Source: JBJKRW01 sp046704445
GTDB taxonomy: Bacteria > Patescibacteriota > Microgenomatia > UBA1406 > GWC2-37-13
Assembly: GCA_046704445.1 (NCBI GenBank)
Contig: JBJKRW010000108.1
Coordinates: forward strand, 1 to 17,000
Reading direction: 5' to 3'
DNA length: 17,000 bases
Shown here: positions 1 to 6,648 of the stretch, piece after piece
Layout: each line of letters starts with the position of its first letter
Numbering within the stretch: position 1 is the first letter of the stretch
The notes under the pieces: generated by a model
Database searches by the model: none
What the model was told of the DNA's origin: nothing
What the model saw: the letters and a program-made list of their open reading frames with translations, nothing else
Made by a program: the position numbers and the translations under genes

Positions 1-146
1 TAATTACTTATAAAGACTTACATCCCGAGTACTTCGGCACAATGCAACCTATGGAATGGGTAAGAAACAGATTTGGTGAACATATGTATCAGATCATCGA
101 TCTGGAATGCGAGCAGATGAAACGGGAAACAACAAAGATACCGTAA
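1..146 (+). CDS. C-terminal end of an unidentified protein (partial)
   Basis: An open frame enters from the left edge (first full codon at 3) and ends with TAA at 144-146, giving about 47 residues that begin ITYKDLHPEYF and end RETTKIP. No start is visible. The residues are mixed charged and hydrophobic, with no signal or membrane segment, so this reads like the tail of a soluble protein. It converges on the minus-strand gene that ends 2 nt away. I do not recognise the family. The frame is short, so its coding nature rests on its composition and on how exactly it abuts the next gene. Confidence 0.6.
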   Translation, partial: ITYKDLHPEYFGTMQPMEWVRNRFGEHMYQIIDLECEQMKRETTKIP

Positions 147-148
147 CA

Positions 149-1114
149 TTACCGGGCTACCGGATTAAATAGAGACAAATCAGGAGGCATGTTTGCTACA
201 AGATAATTTACGGGATATACCATGTGACCGCCGCGAATATCAATCCCGTTTTGATAGGTTGTTTCGTCCAAAACAGGGCTTCCGAATTTATGGAGCGCTC
301 CCACCACTTCTGTTTTCGGCTCTTGTTTTTCATCCGGCACTACTACCGCTTCTGCGTGTTCAACCCACGTTATACGCGGTTTTTCGAAAGACACCTGCGC
401 ATAAGCGACCCCCGCAACCTCAAATCGTTCGTGTTCTGTTTCTGTTAACTCTTCTTGAAGCTGCCGAAGCTGCCGTGAGGCCAAACTTTTCCCTGCATGT
501 CTTACAACCATATGCATATCTATTTCCGTATCTATCGCACCCGTAATACCTAACGACCGGGTCATTTTCCGTTTATCAAATACTCCGTCAACTCTTCCGC
601 CGGGTCCAAGTTGAATTGCTACGTTTCTCTCAAATTTGCTCTCTGATGCGGTACGGCTGTTGCCTATAACCTGTAATGCTGAATCCTCCTCATCAAAACC
701 GAGTGCGTCCAATTCATAGCTATGATTTGAATATGACAACAGAAGATTCCGTTTTACCCTGGTTACCCCCGTAAGAGAATCTCTATTTTCTCCCACACTG
801 CTGATTACAAACTGCTTACACTCTCCTTCTCTTCTCATCTTAACCTGATAAGAATTTCCGCCGAGATCAAGAAATAAACCCATGGGACCGTTAAGCATAT
901 ATGCCTGAACGGTAAACGGAGAACTTCCAGTTAAGGATGTAGACAAATTTCTCTCGCCAAAAACTCTCATAATCGCAGAAAGGGTGTTAATACCAAAATC
1001 CCGACCGATTTTCCACGCATATTTACCCCACTTCTCTGAACACGCAACGGATGGTTCGGATATACTGTATCCGACTCTGTCAAGACGAGGATGTATGGGT
1101 TTTGATTCTCTCAT
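149..1114 (-). CDS. Hypothetical protein, paralogue of the upstream gene
   Basis: This 321-residue soluble protein has no signal peptide or membrane segment, and I do not recognise the family. It is clearly related to the gene just upstream (1124-2047). Both start with R-[VA]-GYSISE near residue 14, share AGKS in the middle, a later PRI-x-W, and a C-terminal block YPVNYL-x-x-N-[MF]-PPD-x-SLF. It starts 9 nt after the stop of that paralogue, so the two form one transcript. No clear Shine-Dalgarno precedes the ATG, so translation may be coupled or SD-independent. No catalytic motif can be named. The shared ends suggest one ancestral domain of about 310 residues that duplicated and then diverged strongly in the middle. 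Confidence 0.85.
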   Translation of the reverse strand: MRESKPIHPRLDRVGYSISEPSVACSEKWGKYAWKIGRDFGINTLSAIMRVFGERNLSTSLTGSSPFTVQAYMLNGPMGLFLDLGGNSYQVKMRREGECKQFVISSVGENRDSLTGVTRVKRNLLLSYSNHSYELDALGFDEEDSALQVIGNSRTASESKFERNVAIQLGPGGRVDGVFDKRKMTRSLGITGAIDTEIDMHMVVRHAGKSLASRQLRQLQEELTETEHERFEVAGVAYAQVSFEKPRITWVEHAEAVVVPDEKQEPKTEVVGALHKFGSPVLDETTYQNGIDIRGGHMVYPVNYLVANMPPDLSLFNPVAR

Positions 1115-1123
1115 AAAACAATA

Positions 1124-2047
1124 TTAATCTGTAAGGCGATTACTAATCGGTTGGAATAAAGATTTGTCAGGCGGAAAATTGGTTTTCAGATAATTTACAG
1201 GATAAGGAACCTCATCGTCTTTCAATAAACGCCCTCCAATATACGTTCCCAGATTAATATGGTCGCTTCCGAACTCTCTGGGTTTTGACATTGATACAAT
1301 TTCCTTCTGTCCGTTTACTTCGTCTACTGAAGTTTCATCTTCAACTGCCCATACTATGCGGGGAGCTTGACCAAAAATCTGCATATATCTGATTGCGGCC
1401 TCTTTAAAGCGGGCAGACTCGAGAAGCATTGATTCCAAATACCAAAGTCCGAGATTCTCACCTAAAGGAATTGCCCCGATTCGATCATGAGTAAATGACT
1501 TTCCCGCAACGCTCATATTATGCATAACTCTACGGGTATCAATAACCGTATGATGTTCTCCGGTTATATCCAGTTTCGCACGAACCTCCCTGTATCCGAG
1601 ACTCGCTTCATCATCAAACGACGTTTGATCCAACTCAATAAATGCAATCTCACCTAAACTGCCGTTTCCAAACATTAGCATAACTCGTTTATTAACGCTA
1701 TTCGCTCCTTTTTCCACAGCGGTTGACAAAGATACAGCAGTAATATCTTCAACCGGTTCAGTAATTTTTATCTGTACTGATTGAGTTCCCTGTTGATGCA
1801 AAAAATCAAGGAATCCCTCTTCCGGCAATAACATTGTTGGCATATTCAAAGTCGCTCCTTTGCGGATTGATTCGGGCGTCGCATTCGGCATAAGCATGTT
1901 AAGTACCGAATTACAGTCACGAATTCCCGGAATATCCAATAGTCCCGATACATAAGACTGCCATGGTTGATAGAATGAAAGCGGAGCTTCGGAAATAGAA
2001 TATCCTGCTCTTTGTATAGGAAGTGTTTTTAAAATGCTTTCCTGCAT
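1124..2047 (-). CDS. Hypothetical protein, first of a tandem paralogous pair
   Basis: This is a 307-residue soluble protein with no recognised family. Conserved landmarks shared with the following gene are RAGYSISE (residues 13-20), a central AGKSF, a stretch with PRIVW, and the C-terminal YPVNYLKTNFPPDKSLF. These landmarks keep their order and similar spacing, so the two are duplicates, not chance matches. The ATG at 2045-2047 lies 7 nt after a perfect -10 hexamer and no Shine-Dalgarno is present, which points to a leaderless or nearly leaderless mRNA. The gene is divergent from the DUF167 gene at 2151. The role is unknown and no catalytic residues can be assigned. Confidence 0.87.
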   Translation of the reverse strand: MQESILKTLPIQRAGYSISEAPLSFYQPWQSYVSGLLDIPGIRDCNSVLNMLMPNATPESIRKGATLNMPTMLLPEEGFLDFLHQQGTQSVQIKITEPVEDITAVSLSTAVEKGANSVNKRVMLMFGNGSLGEIAFIELDQTSFDDEASLGYREVRAKLDITGEHHTVIDTRRVMHNMSVAGKSFTHDRIGAIPLGENLGLWYLESMLLESARFKEAAIRYMQIFGQAPRIVWAVEDETSVDEVNGQKEIVSMSKPREFGSDHINLGTYIGGRLLKDDEVPYPVNYLKTNFPPDKSLFQPISNRLTD

Positions 2048-2054
2048 GGCCGAT

Positions 2055-2083
2055 AGTATATCAGGTTAAAAGCCTTGTGTCAA
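2055..2083 (-). promoter_or_regulatory. Consensus sigma70-type promoter of the paralogous pair
   Basis: On the minus strand, TTGACA (2078-2083) and TATACT (2055-2060) are separated by exactly 17 nt. The ATG follows 7 nt after the -10 box, so transcription should begin at or next to the start codon. This is the best -35/-10 match in the window. Confidence 0.85.
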
Positions 2084-2135
2084 TCTTTGTCATGTTTCCG
2101 ACTGTTTTCAACGCGGTCTTTTCGTTTATTGGACC

Positions 2136-2144
2136 TGTTACAAT
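2136..2144 (+). promoter_or_regulatory. Extended -10 promoter of the DUF167 gene
   Basis: TG-T-TACAAT forms an extended -10 element with TACAAT at 2139-2144. It ends immediately before GTG 2145 and 6 nt before ATG 2151. No good -35 is visible. The spacing favours ATG 2151 as a leaderless start. Confidence 0.6.
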
Positions 2145-2150
2145 GTGAGC

Positions 2151-2375
2151 ATGCTTATCAAAGTAAAAGCTTATCCGGAATCTCGGACTGACCGGGTTAT
2201 TAAAAAAACCGAAGATTCTTATCTTGTCCACGTAAAGGAAAAAAAACAACAGGGGGCGGCAAACCGCAAAGTACGGATGCTCCTGGCGTTATATTTCGGG
2301 ACACACATCTCTAAAATCCTGCTGATCAGAGGAGGAAAAACGCCCAATAAAATATTTGAAATTCTCCATTCATGA
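2151..2375 (+). CDS. DUF167 (YggU-like) family protein
   Basis: This 74-residue protein matches the DUF167/YggU pattern: an N-terminal strand MLIKVKAYP, a charged middle LVHVKEKKQQGAANRKV corresponding to the family's 'kV.a.P..GkANe.l' block, and a C-terminal IRGGKTPNKIFEI corresponding to 'i..G..sr.K...i'. The length is typical of the family. Its biochemical role is not established. A GTG at 2145 would add two residues, but the -10 box ends at 2144, so ATG 2151 is the likelier start of a leaderless mRNA. The stop overlaps the start of the nuclease gene as ATGA (2372-2375), so translation is coupled. Confidence 0.87.
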   Translation: MLIKVKAYPESRTDRVIKKTEDSYLVHVKEKKQQGAANRKVRMLLALYFGTHISKILLIRGGKTPNKIFEILHS

Positions 2376-2944
2376 AACGGGCGTATCCTGTATTGATTCT
2401 ATTTATTCTCGTCACTCTTCTTGTTCTGATCTCTTCGTTCAAAAAGACAGGAAATACAGTTACCGAACGGATTCCGACAACTCCCGTTCTTTCTCAGGTT
2501 TCCGAAGGATCTTCTTCCGCTGCCATTTTGGGGGTGCGCACGAAATCCTCAAGCTGTATTTCACATGATGCGCTGCCGGACCAGCACTGCACACCCGGAC
2601 AAATATTGCCGGTTTCCGCAAAAGAAATTTGTGTCCGGGGATATGCAAAATCCGTTCGCAACGTAACCGAACGCGTAAAAAAACAAGTGTATGAAGAATA
2701 CGGAATTACCGAACATTCTGCAGGCCAATATGAAGTTGACCACCTGATAAGTCTGGAGCTCGGAGGATCAAACGATATTTCAAACTTGTGGCCTGAACCC
2801 GCAAATCCCGTACCGGGCTTTCATGAAAAAGATAAGTTGGAAAATTATCTGCATAAACAGGTCTGCGACGGAACTATTCCGTTATCTTCGGCGCAGGAAA
2901 AAATCGCCCATAACTGGCTTGAGGTCTACAAACAAATCCGATAA
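2372..2944 (+). CDS. Membrane-anchored HNH endonuclease-like protein
   Basis: This 190-residue protein has an N-terminal hydrophobic anchor or signal (residues 5-22), a Ser/Thr/Pro linker, and an HNH-type fold at about 60-185. The key block is EVDHLISLELGG (121-132) followed by NDISNLWPEP, the DH...N core of secreted HNH-like proteins. KDKLEN (153-158) and a C-terminal AQ...W...Y helix complete the pattern. Four cysteines (62, 73, 87, 165) fit disulfides outside the cytoplasm. The likely role, inferred, is degradation of extracellular DNA or RNA. The start overlaps the stop of the DUF167 gene by 4 nt and has no promoter of its own. Metal-ligand details beyond the DH are uncertain, so activity is not proven. 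Confidence 0.85.
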   Translation: MKRAYPVLILFILVTLLVLISSFKKTGNTVTERIPTTPVLSQVSEGSSSAAILGVRTKSSSCISHDALPDQHCTPGQILPVSAKEICVRGYAKSVRNVTERVKKQVYEEYGITEHSAGQYEVDHLISLELGGSNDISNLWPEPANPVPGFHEKDKLENYLHKQVCDGTIPLSSAQEKIAHNWLEVYKQIR

Positions 2945-2968
2945 TCGAATAAAACCGGACAATTAAGC

Positions 2969-2997
2969 TTGCCCGAAATCGATAAATTCTGTATAGT
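2969..2997 (+). promoter_or_regulatory. Sigma70-type promoter with an untranslated leader
   Basis: TTGCCC (2969-2974) and TATAGT (2992-2997) have a 17-nt spacer. The predicted start near 3004 gives a leader of roughly 45 nt before the ATG at 3050, unlike most promoters here. Confidence 0.6.
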
Positions 2998-3034
2998 GAA
3001 ATTAAGATCACATAATATACATTTATGCAGCAGA

Positions 3035-3040
3035 AAGGAG
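3035..3040 (+). promoter_or_regulatory. Strong Shine-Dalgarno that fixes the start at 3050
   Basis: AAGGAG lies 9 nt before ATG 3050. This favours 3050 over the in-frame ATG at 3041 (no spacing) and over the upstream TTG at 2969, which would lie inside the -35 box. Confidence 0.75.
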
Positions 3041-3049
3041 ATGATTTCG

Positions 3050-3343
3050 ATGCAAACTTTTAAAGCCACATGCACCGACGGGTTTACCAAAAGCGTTACC
3101 GCCAACAGCAAAGATGAGGCGGTTCAGCTTTTGATGGCGGATCCCGAAGTCCAGAATCATGTCATAGCCGGGCATCCGGAACTTGCCGGAAAAACTCCCG
3201 AAGAATTGACATCCGTACTATCCGGTATGGTACAGCCTGTTGCGGAAGAACCGTCCGAAGGAGGAACTCCTCCGGTAGGAAACACAGCGCCGCCGACAGG
3301 AGGATCAACCCCACCGCCGTCACAACCGCAAGGCACCGTATAA
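3050..3343 (+). CDS. Small protein with Pro/Thr/Gly-rich tail, weakly DUF1059-like
   Basis: This 97-residue protein has a folded N-terminal half, starting MQTFKATCTDGFTKSV and continuing with a helix SKDEAVQLLMADP and a second segment AGKTPEELTSVL. A disordered tail rich in Pro, Gly and Thr follows (GGTPPVGNTAPPTGG type). The start MQTFKATC and the following helix recall DUF1059-type small proteins, but the match is weak. There is no signal peptide, so it is probably cytosolic. It has its own promoter, a leader and one of only two strong Shine-Dalgarno sequences I found, which suggests regulated or high expression. Function unknown. Confidence 0.75.
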   Translation: MQTFKATCTDGFTKSVTANSKDEAVQLLMADPEVQNHVIAGHPELAGKTPEELTSVLSGMVQPVAEEPSEGGTPPVGNTAPPTGGSTPPPSQPQGTV

Positions 3344-3469
3344 AAAAGCTTGATATATAAACAGTTAACCGACCTGCTCAAAAGGTTGTTTAAAATTTTG
3401 TATGTTTTTTGAAAATGCTCTGAAATTTAAGGAGAAATTGTTTTGTTGTATATCAATTGACGTATTGTC

Positions 3470-3494
3470 AAAAAAAGCAGATAACGGTATTATC
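3470..3494 (-). terminator. Possible weak terminator downstream of the 3528-4265 gene
   Basis: In minus-strand RNA, GATAA-TACCG-TTATC forms a 5-bp stem (3480-3494) and is followed 3 nt later by seven U residues (3470-3476). The stem is short and AU-rich. The rest of the 184-nt gap (3344-3527) shows nothing convincing. Confidence 0.3.
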
Positions 3495-3527
3495 GTAGCC
3501 ACGATGCCGGGTATTTTTGATTCGCGG

Positions 3528-4265
3528 TTATTGGCCTGTTTCTACATTGACTGTTTTCGGAAGCGTTCCTTCAAAATGCATGGCGCCCTTCGATAATTCA
3601 ACGGATTTCGCATAAAACCCCGGAATACGGGAAACAATTGACGAAAATACCGCTGAAGCGGTTTCATCCGCGTGAAGCGTTCCAAGCGGCAATGAAAAGC
3701 GTCCCACCTGCGCATCAAGCACTCGGGTGTTCAGTATATTGCCGCTCACTCCCGCCTTAAGTTTCAGATACACCGGCGGATTTACCTTGACGAGATTGAT
3801 ATATTTTATTCCTTTAGTAATATCCGCCATCGAATAACGGCCCATCCCTACGTAAGCGACAAATTCCGGAAGCCTGTCCATTCTCAATACTCCGGAATAT
3901 TCCGCGGTACCGTCACTGTTTATTCTTACTTGCGAGTCGGTAAACGGAAGATATTTCCATTGGGCATAATTCAGCCGGGAAGAAAGCTCCTCCTGCGAAA
4001 AATCCGTGTTTACATCAACCTTGCCCGAATACGAAATGCTCGATCTTACGTCCCCTGATGTGGTCGAAAACGAATTGATCGACCCCCCTACCTTTTCTAT
4101 GGAACGCGTATAGTCCTGCTCACTGGACCGTACGCCGAGATCTTTCGGCTTATCCGCTCCCATGACCGTGGAAAGAACCGGAACAAACCCCAGGTACCCT
4201 AAATACAAAACTGATCCGAGGAGAACCAACACAACAAACGTGAGAAAAAATTTCAGAATTTTCAT
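3528..4265 (-). CDS. Membrane-anchored extracytoplasmic protein of unknown function
   Basis: The 245 residues begin with a positively charged MKILK and a hydrophobic segment (about 5-32) acting as signal anchor. The rest is a beta-rich domain with alternating hydrophobic residues, for example VRINSDGTAEYSGVLRMDRLPEF, and a late repeat-like VGRFSLPLG ... PGFYAKSVELSKGAMHFEGTLP. This layout recalls lipid-binding or wall-associated domains of the YpmS/LmeA type, but that is only a resemblance and I do not assign a family. The ATG lies 8 nt after a perfect TATAAT, so the mRNA is probably leaderless. The gene lies downstream of glutamine synthetase but has its own promoter in the 56-nt gap. Confidence 0.83.
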   Translation of the reverse strand: MKILKFFLTFVVLVLLGSVLYLGYLGFVPVLSTVMGADKPKDLGVRSSEQDYTRSIEKVGGSINSFSTTSGDVRSSISYSGKVDVNTDFSQEELSSRLNYAQWKYLPFTDSQVRINSDGTAEYSGVLRMDRLPEFVAYVGMGRYSMADITKGIKYINLVKVNPPVYLKLKAGVSGNILNTRVLDAQVGRFSLPLGTLHADETASAVFSSIVSRIPGFYAKSVELSKGAMHFEGTLPKTVNVETGQ

Positions 4266-4273
4266 ATGAATCT

Positions 4274-4302
4274 ATTATACGAAGATTTTATTCAAATGTC
4301 AT
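4274..4302 (-). promoter_or_regulatory. Promoter of the 3528-4265 gene
   Basis: On the minus strand, ATGACA (4297-4302, five of six to consensus) and TATAAT (4274-4279) have a 17-nt spacer. The start codon follows 8 nt later, the leaderless layout seen repeatedly here. Confidence 0.8.
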
Positions 4303-4321
4303 CTTTCCGATAATCGCATGT

Positions 4322-5758
4322 TCAAAAATCATGCCACAACATCTGGTTATATACCTCGTGATGGTAGATCACTTCGGAGTTTTTAACTTTTGTTCCCAGT
4401 TCCGCGGCAGAACGATCGGCCACCGCCTGTTTAAGCGAAACATACCGCTTTTTCAACTCTTCCCCGAAAAGTACCGTTGTAAACGGACTCTGGCGGAAAT
4501 AGGAAATCGACGTCTGAATGGTTCCGGGAAGATAACGGACCCGTTCACGCTTTGAAGCGTCACGTTTGTCCACGGGCCCTTCCAATCCGGTGCGGATCAA
4601 TGCATACAAAAGCAGATACGGATTTGCATCGGGACCGACACTGCGCACTTCTATCCGAGCGGATTCGCTATTATGAAGCGGAATTCTTACCATCGCACCA
4701 CGGTCTGTTTCGGATACTTTGATTTCGTTCGGTGCCTCGAAGTGCGGATCCAGCCTGCGATAGGCGTTCACGCTACTGTTCAATACGAGGCAGATATCGT
4801 TTGCGCTCGCCATAACCCTGTCAATAAAATGCCATGCCATGGAAGAAAGTTTTCCTTTTCCCTGCGGATCATAAAATAAATTTATGTTTTTTTTGCTCAC
4901 TGAAATATTTGTGTGCATTCCTGTTCCGTTGATGCCGACGATCGGTTTCGGCAGAAACGTGGCGGTCATTCCCATATTATGGGCAACCTGTCGGCAAACA
5001 AGCTTATAGATCTGTATCTGATCCGCAGCATTCAGTGCATCCGAATAAGAATAATTCAATTCAAACTGGGATGGGGCAACCTCAGGATGATCTTTTTCGT
5101 TCTGAAACCCCATTGCTCTATGGGCTTCTGCGGCAGAATCTATGAAGTTCCGCAATGTGTCGTTCGGAAGCGTATGGAAATATCCTCCGGTTGATGCGAG
5201 CTCAAAACCAACCTGTTCGTTAAAGGTTTTTTCCGCATCCTGGTGTTTAACCAAAAATCCCTCAACTTCGTTTGCGACATTAACCGTATATCCGTATTTT
5301 TTATTTAGCGTTCCCAGGTAGGATCTTAGCAATTCTCTCGTATCCATCGCATAAGAACTGTCATCCTGGTCGAAAATTCTTCCCATCATAAGAACTTTCC
5401 CCGGACCGAATACGTCGCTCGGCATCCACCAAAAACAACCCCAGTCGACCCGGAGTCTCAAATCGGATTCTGCCTGTCGTGCAAAACCGCGGATTGAAGA
5501 TCCGTCAAACGTAAGATTGTCATAAGAATGCAAAAAAAATTTCTTGTCGTAATCCAGCATATGAAATCTGCCTTCAAGATCGGAAAAACCGATGGTAACT
5601 GCCTTTAACCGGGTCTCCTCCTTGAGATACGAAAGACAGAATTTTTTCAGTTCCCGCTCGGGAACTCCCGATATCCTTTTTTTCTTTGAAGTAAGATTCA
5701 ACTGTTCCATTTCGTCATAAGGAATTTCAAGAAAGGTTTTGAGCGGTTTATTATCCAT
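4322..5758 (-). CDS. glnA: Type I glutamine synthetase
   Basis: This 478-residue enzyme makes glutamine from glutamate, ammonia and ATP in the cytosol. The GSI landmarks occur in order: FDGSSIRGF (84-92) in the beta-grasp domain; metal ligands E164 and E166 in EVEGF; E226 and E233 in EVAPSQFE; NGTGMH with H282; the NSSVNAYRRL and FEAPNE flap with E341; the TDRGAMVRIP arginine (353); and RIEVRS with E370 and R372, then DANPYL. All expected catalytic positions appear intact, so it should be active. EVAPSQFE has the spacing of the GSI-alpha form. I do not see the NLYDLP-type adenylylation motif, so that control is unlikely. No other nitrogen gene is nearby. A GS-like ligase acting on another substrate remains possible. 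Confidence 0.93.
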   Translation of the reverse strand: MDNKPLKTFLEIPYDEMEQLNLTSKKKRISGVPERELKKFCLSYLKEETRLKAVTIGFSDLEGRFHMLDYDKKFFLHSYDNLTFDGSSIRGFARQAESDLRLRVDWGCFWWMPSDVFGPGKVLMMGRIFDQDDSSYAMDTRELLRSYLGTLNKKYGYTVNVANEVEGFLVKHQDAEKTFNEQVGFELASTGGYFHTLPNDTLRNFIDSAAEAHRAMGFQNEKDHPEVAPSQFELNYSYSDALNAADQIQIYKLVCRQVAHNMGMTATFLPKPIVGINGTGMHTNISVSKKNINLFYDPQGKGKLSSMAWHFIDRVMASANDICLVLNSSVNAYRRLDPHFEAPNEIKVSETDRGAMVRIPLHNSESARIEVRSVGPDANPYLLLYALIRTGLEGPVDKRDASKRERVRYLPGTIQTSISYFRQSPFTTVLFGEELKKRYVSLKQAVADRSAAELGTKVKNSEVIYHHEVYNQMLWHDF

Positions 5759-5760
5759 AA

Positions 5761-5819
5761 AATATATTAATTTGAAAAATAATTGTCATAAAAATACATA
5801 AATTTATATTATTTGTCAA
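5761..5819 (-). promoter_or_regulatory. Two overlapping candidate promoters of glutamine synthetase
   Basis: On the minus strand the distal set is TTGACA (5814-5819), a 17-nt spacer and TATTTT (5791-5796), giving a leader of roughly 25 nt without an SD. The proximal set is ATGACA (5784-5789), a 17-nt spacer and TATATT (5761-5766), only 2 nt before the ATG; a shifted TAATAT would give 5 nt. The region is very AT-rich. Confidence 0.55.
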
Positions 5820-5896
5820 TAGATTTATATTTATGCTTATTTTTCGTCTCCGGTGATGAATAAATGTTTTCAGTTATATTTCAGACTCCGCGCATA

Positions 5897-5902
5897 TATA
5901 TT
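5897..5902 (+). promoter_or_regulatory. Candidate -10 box of the 43-residue peptide gene
   Basis: TATATT ends 11 nt before the ATG at 5914. There is no convincing -35. Confidence 0.35.
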
Positions 5903-5913
5903 GCATCGTAGAT

Positions 5914-6045
5914 ATGAATATAAAATATCTTCTTTTTATACTGCTTTTGCTTGTTTTGCTTGTTGCCGGAGTAATTTATCTTAACCAAATGAACAAACCC
6001 GCAGTTTATCATTCGGATAACGGAGTCTTCTCGATAAATAAATAG
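5914..6045 (+). CDS. Small membrane peptide (43 residues), possibly a gene remnant
   Basis: ATG 5914 to TAG 6043-6045 encodes 43 residues: MNIKYL, a leucine-rich membrane segment (about 5-23), then a short tail NKPAVYHSDNGVFSINK. The charge pattern and the single hydrophobic helix fit a real anchor. The tail YHSDNGVFSI resembles the first strand of anchored PsbP/DUF1795-like domains, which usually continue with YP and W. So this may be the surviving N-terminus of a longer gene that has been cut short, or a genuine small membrane peptide. No SD is seen. It lies 27 nt upstream of the thermonuclease start, on the same strand. Confidence 0.55.
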   Translation: MNIKYLLFILLLLVLLVAGVIYLNQMNKPAVYHSDNGVFSINK

Positions 6046-6062
6046 AACTTCTCTGTTGCCTG

Positions 6063-6068
6063 TATACT
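6063..6068 (+). promoter_or_regulatory. -10 box of the thermonuclease gene
   Basis: TATACT lies 4 nt before ATG 6073 and 7 nt before the in-frame ATG 6076. The 7-nt spacing matches other leaderless genes here, so 6076 may be the true start. No -35 is evident. Confidence 0.55.
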
Positions 6069-6072
6069 GTAT

Positions 6073-6630
6073 ATGATGAATAAACCGCTCATTATTCCGC
6101 TTATTATTTTTGTCTTTTGTCTTATTTTTGTCATATTCGACCCGGAATCTCCGGGGACCGACCCTTCTTCCTCCGACGACAAAAAACGGATCGCTACGGA
6201 ATCGGCAAAAATATATGACGTTACGTTCGTGTTTGACGGCGACACCATAGAAGCCGGCGACGATAAAGTCAAACTGAGAGTAAGATTAATCGGAATTGAT
6301 GCTCCGGAAATTGCATACGAAAATAAAAAAGCGGAATGTTACGGTCCCGAATCAAAACAGAAAATGAAGGAACTCGTATTCGGTAAACACGTTACATTAT
6401 CCCAAGATCCGTCACAGAACGACAGGGATTCATACGGCAGGTCGTTACGGTATGTATATCTGCCCGACGGAACTCTGGTAAATAAACTCATGATTGACAT
6501 GGGCTATGCATATGAATATACATATATGACTCCGTATACATTCAGGGATAAATTCGTAGCCGCTCAGGATCAGGCGCGTAAAAACGGTCTGGGGCTTTGG
6601 TCTGAAAACACCTGCGGTCCAAAACCGTAA
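6073..6630 (+). CDS. Membrane-anchored thermonuclease (SNase family)
   Basis: This 185-residue protein has a hydrophobic anchor (about 5-22), an acidic/Ser linker, then an SNase (OB-fold) domain (about 46-180). The staphylococcal nuclease active-site residues are all present: R71 in RLIGIDAPE, D76, E79, and R123 in SYGRSL. VFDGDT (54-59), CYGPES, and the C-terminal NGLGLWSE complete the family pattern. It should be a Ca2+-dependent enzyme cutting DNA and RNA outside the membrane, inferred from the anchor. Together with the HNH protein at 2372 it suggests scavenging of environmental nucleic acids. The first two codons are both Met (6073 or 6076), and promoter spacing slightly favours the second. 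Confidence 0.92.
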   Translation: MMNKPLIIPLIIFVFCLIFVIFDPESPGTDPSSSDDKKRIATESAKIYDVTFVFDGDTIEAGDDKVKLRVRLIGIDAPEIAYENKKAECYGPESKQKMKELVFGKHVTLSQDPSQNDRDSYGRSLRYVYLPDGTLVNKLMIDMGYAYEYTYMTPYTFRDKFVAAQDQARKNGLGLWSENTCGPKP

Positions 6631-6635
6631 TCGGG

Positions 6636-6641
6636 TATAAT
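6636..6641 (+). promoter_or_regulatory. -10 box of the methyltransferase gene
   Basis: A perfect TATAAT lies 7 nt before ATG 6649 and only 5 nt after the upstream stop. No -35 and no SD are apparent, so the mRNA is probably leaderless. Confidence 0.65.
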
Positions 6642-6648
6642 AACCTGC

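Noticed and set aside
193..546. Open frames on the + strand opposite the first paralogue
   Set aside because: They lie fully antisense to a gene whose paralogue confirms the minus frame, and their translations (Arg/His/Phe/Pro-rich) look like out-of-frame sequence.
2969..3049. Upstream extension of the small protein to the TTG at 2969
   Set aside because: It overlaps the -35 box and most of the promoter, and the strong SD at 3035-3040 points to ATG 3050.
3457..3471. TTGAC-GTATT-GTCAA palindrome as an operator
   Set aside because: It lies between two convergent genes, far from any start, and a 5-bp arm match in an AT-rich gap is likely chance.
3402..3596. 64-residue + strand frame, with an AAGGAG nearby
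   Set aside because: Its end overlaps the opposite-strand gene at 3528, no ATG is well spaced from the SD-like sequence, and the residues resemble no protein pattern.
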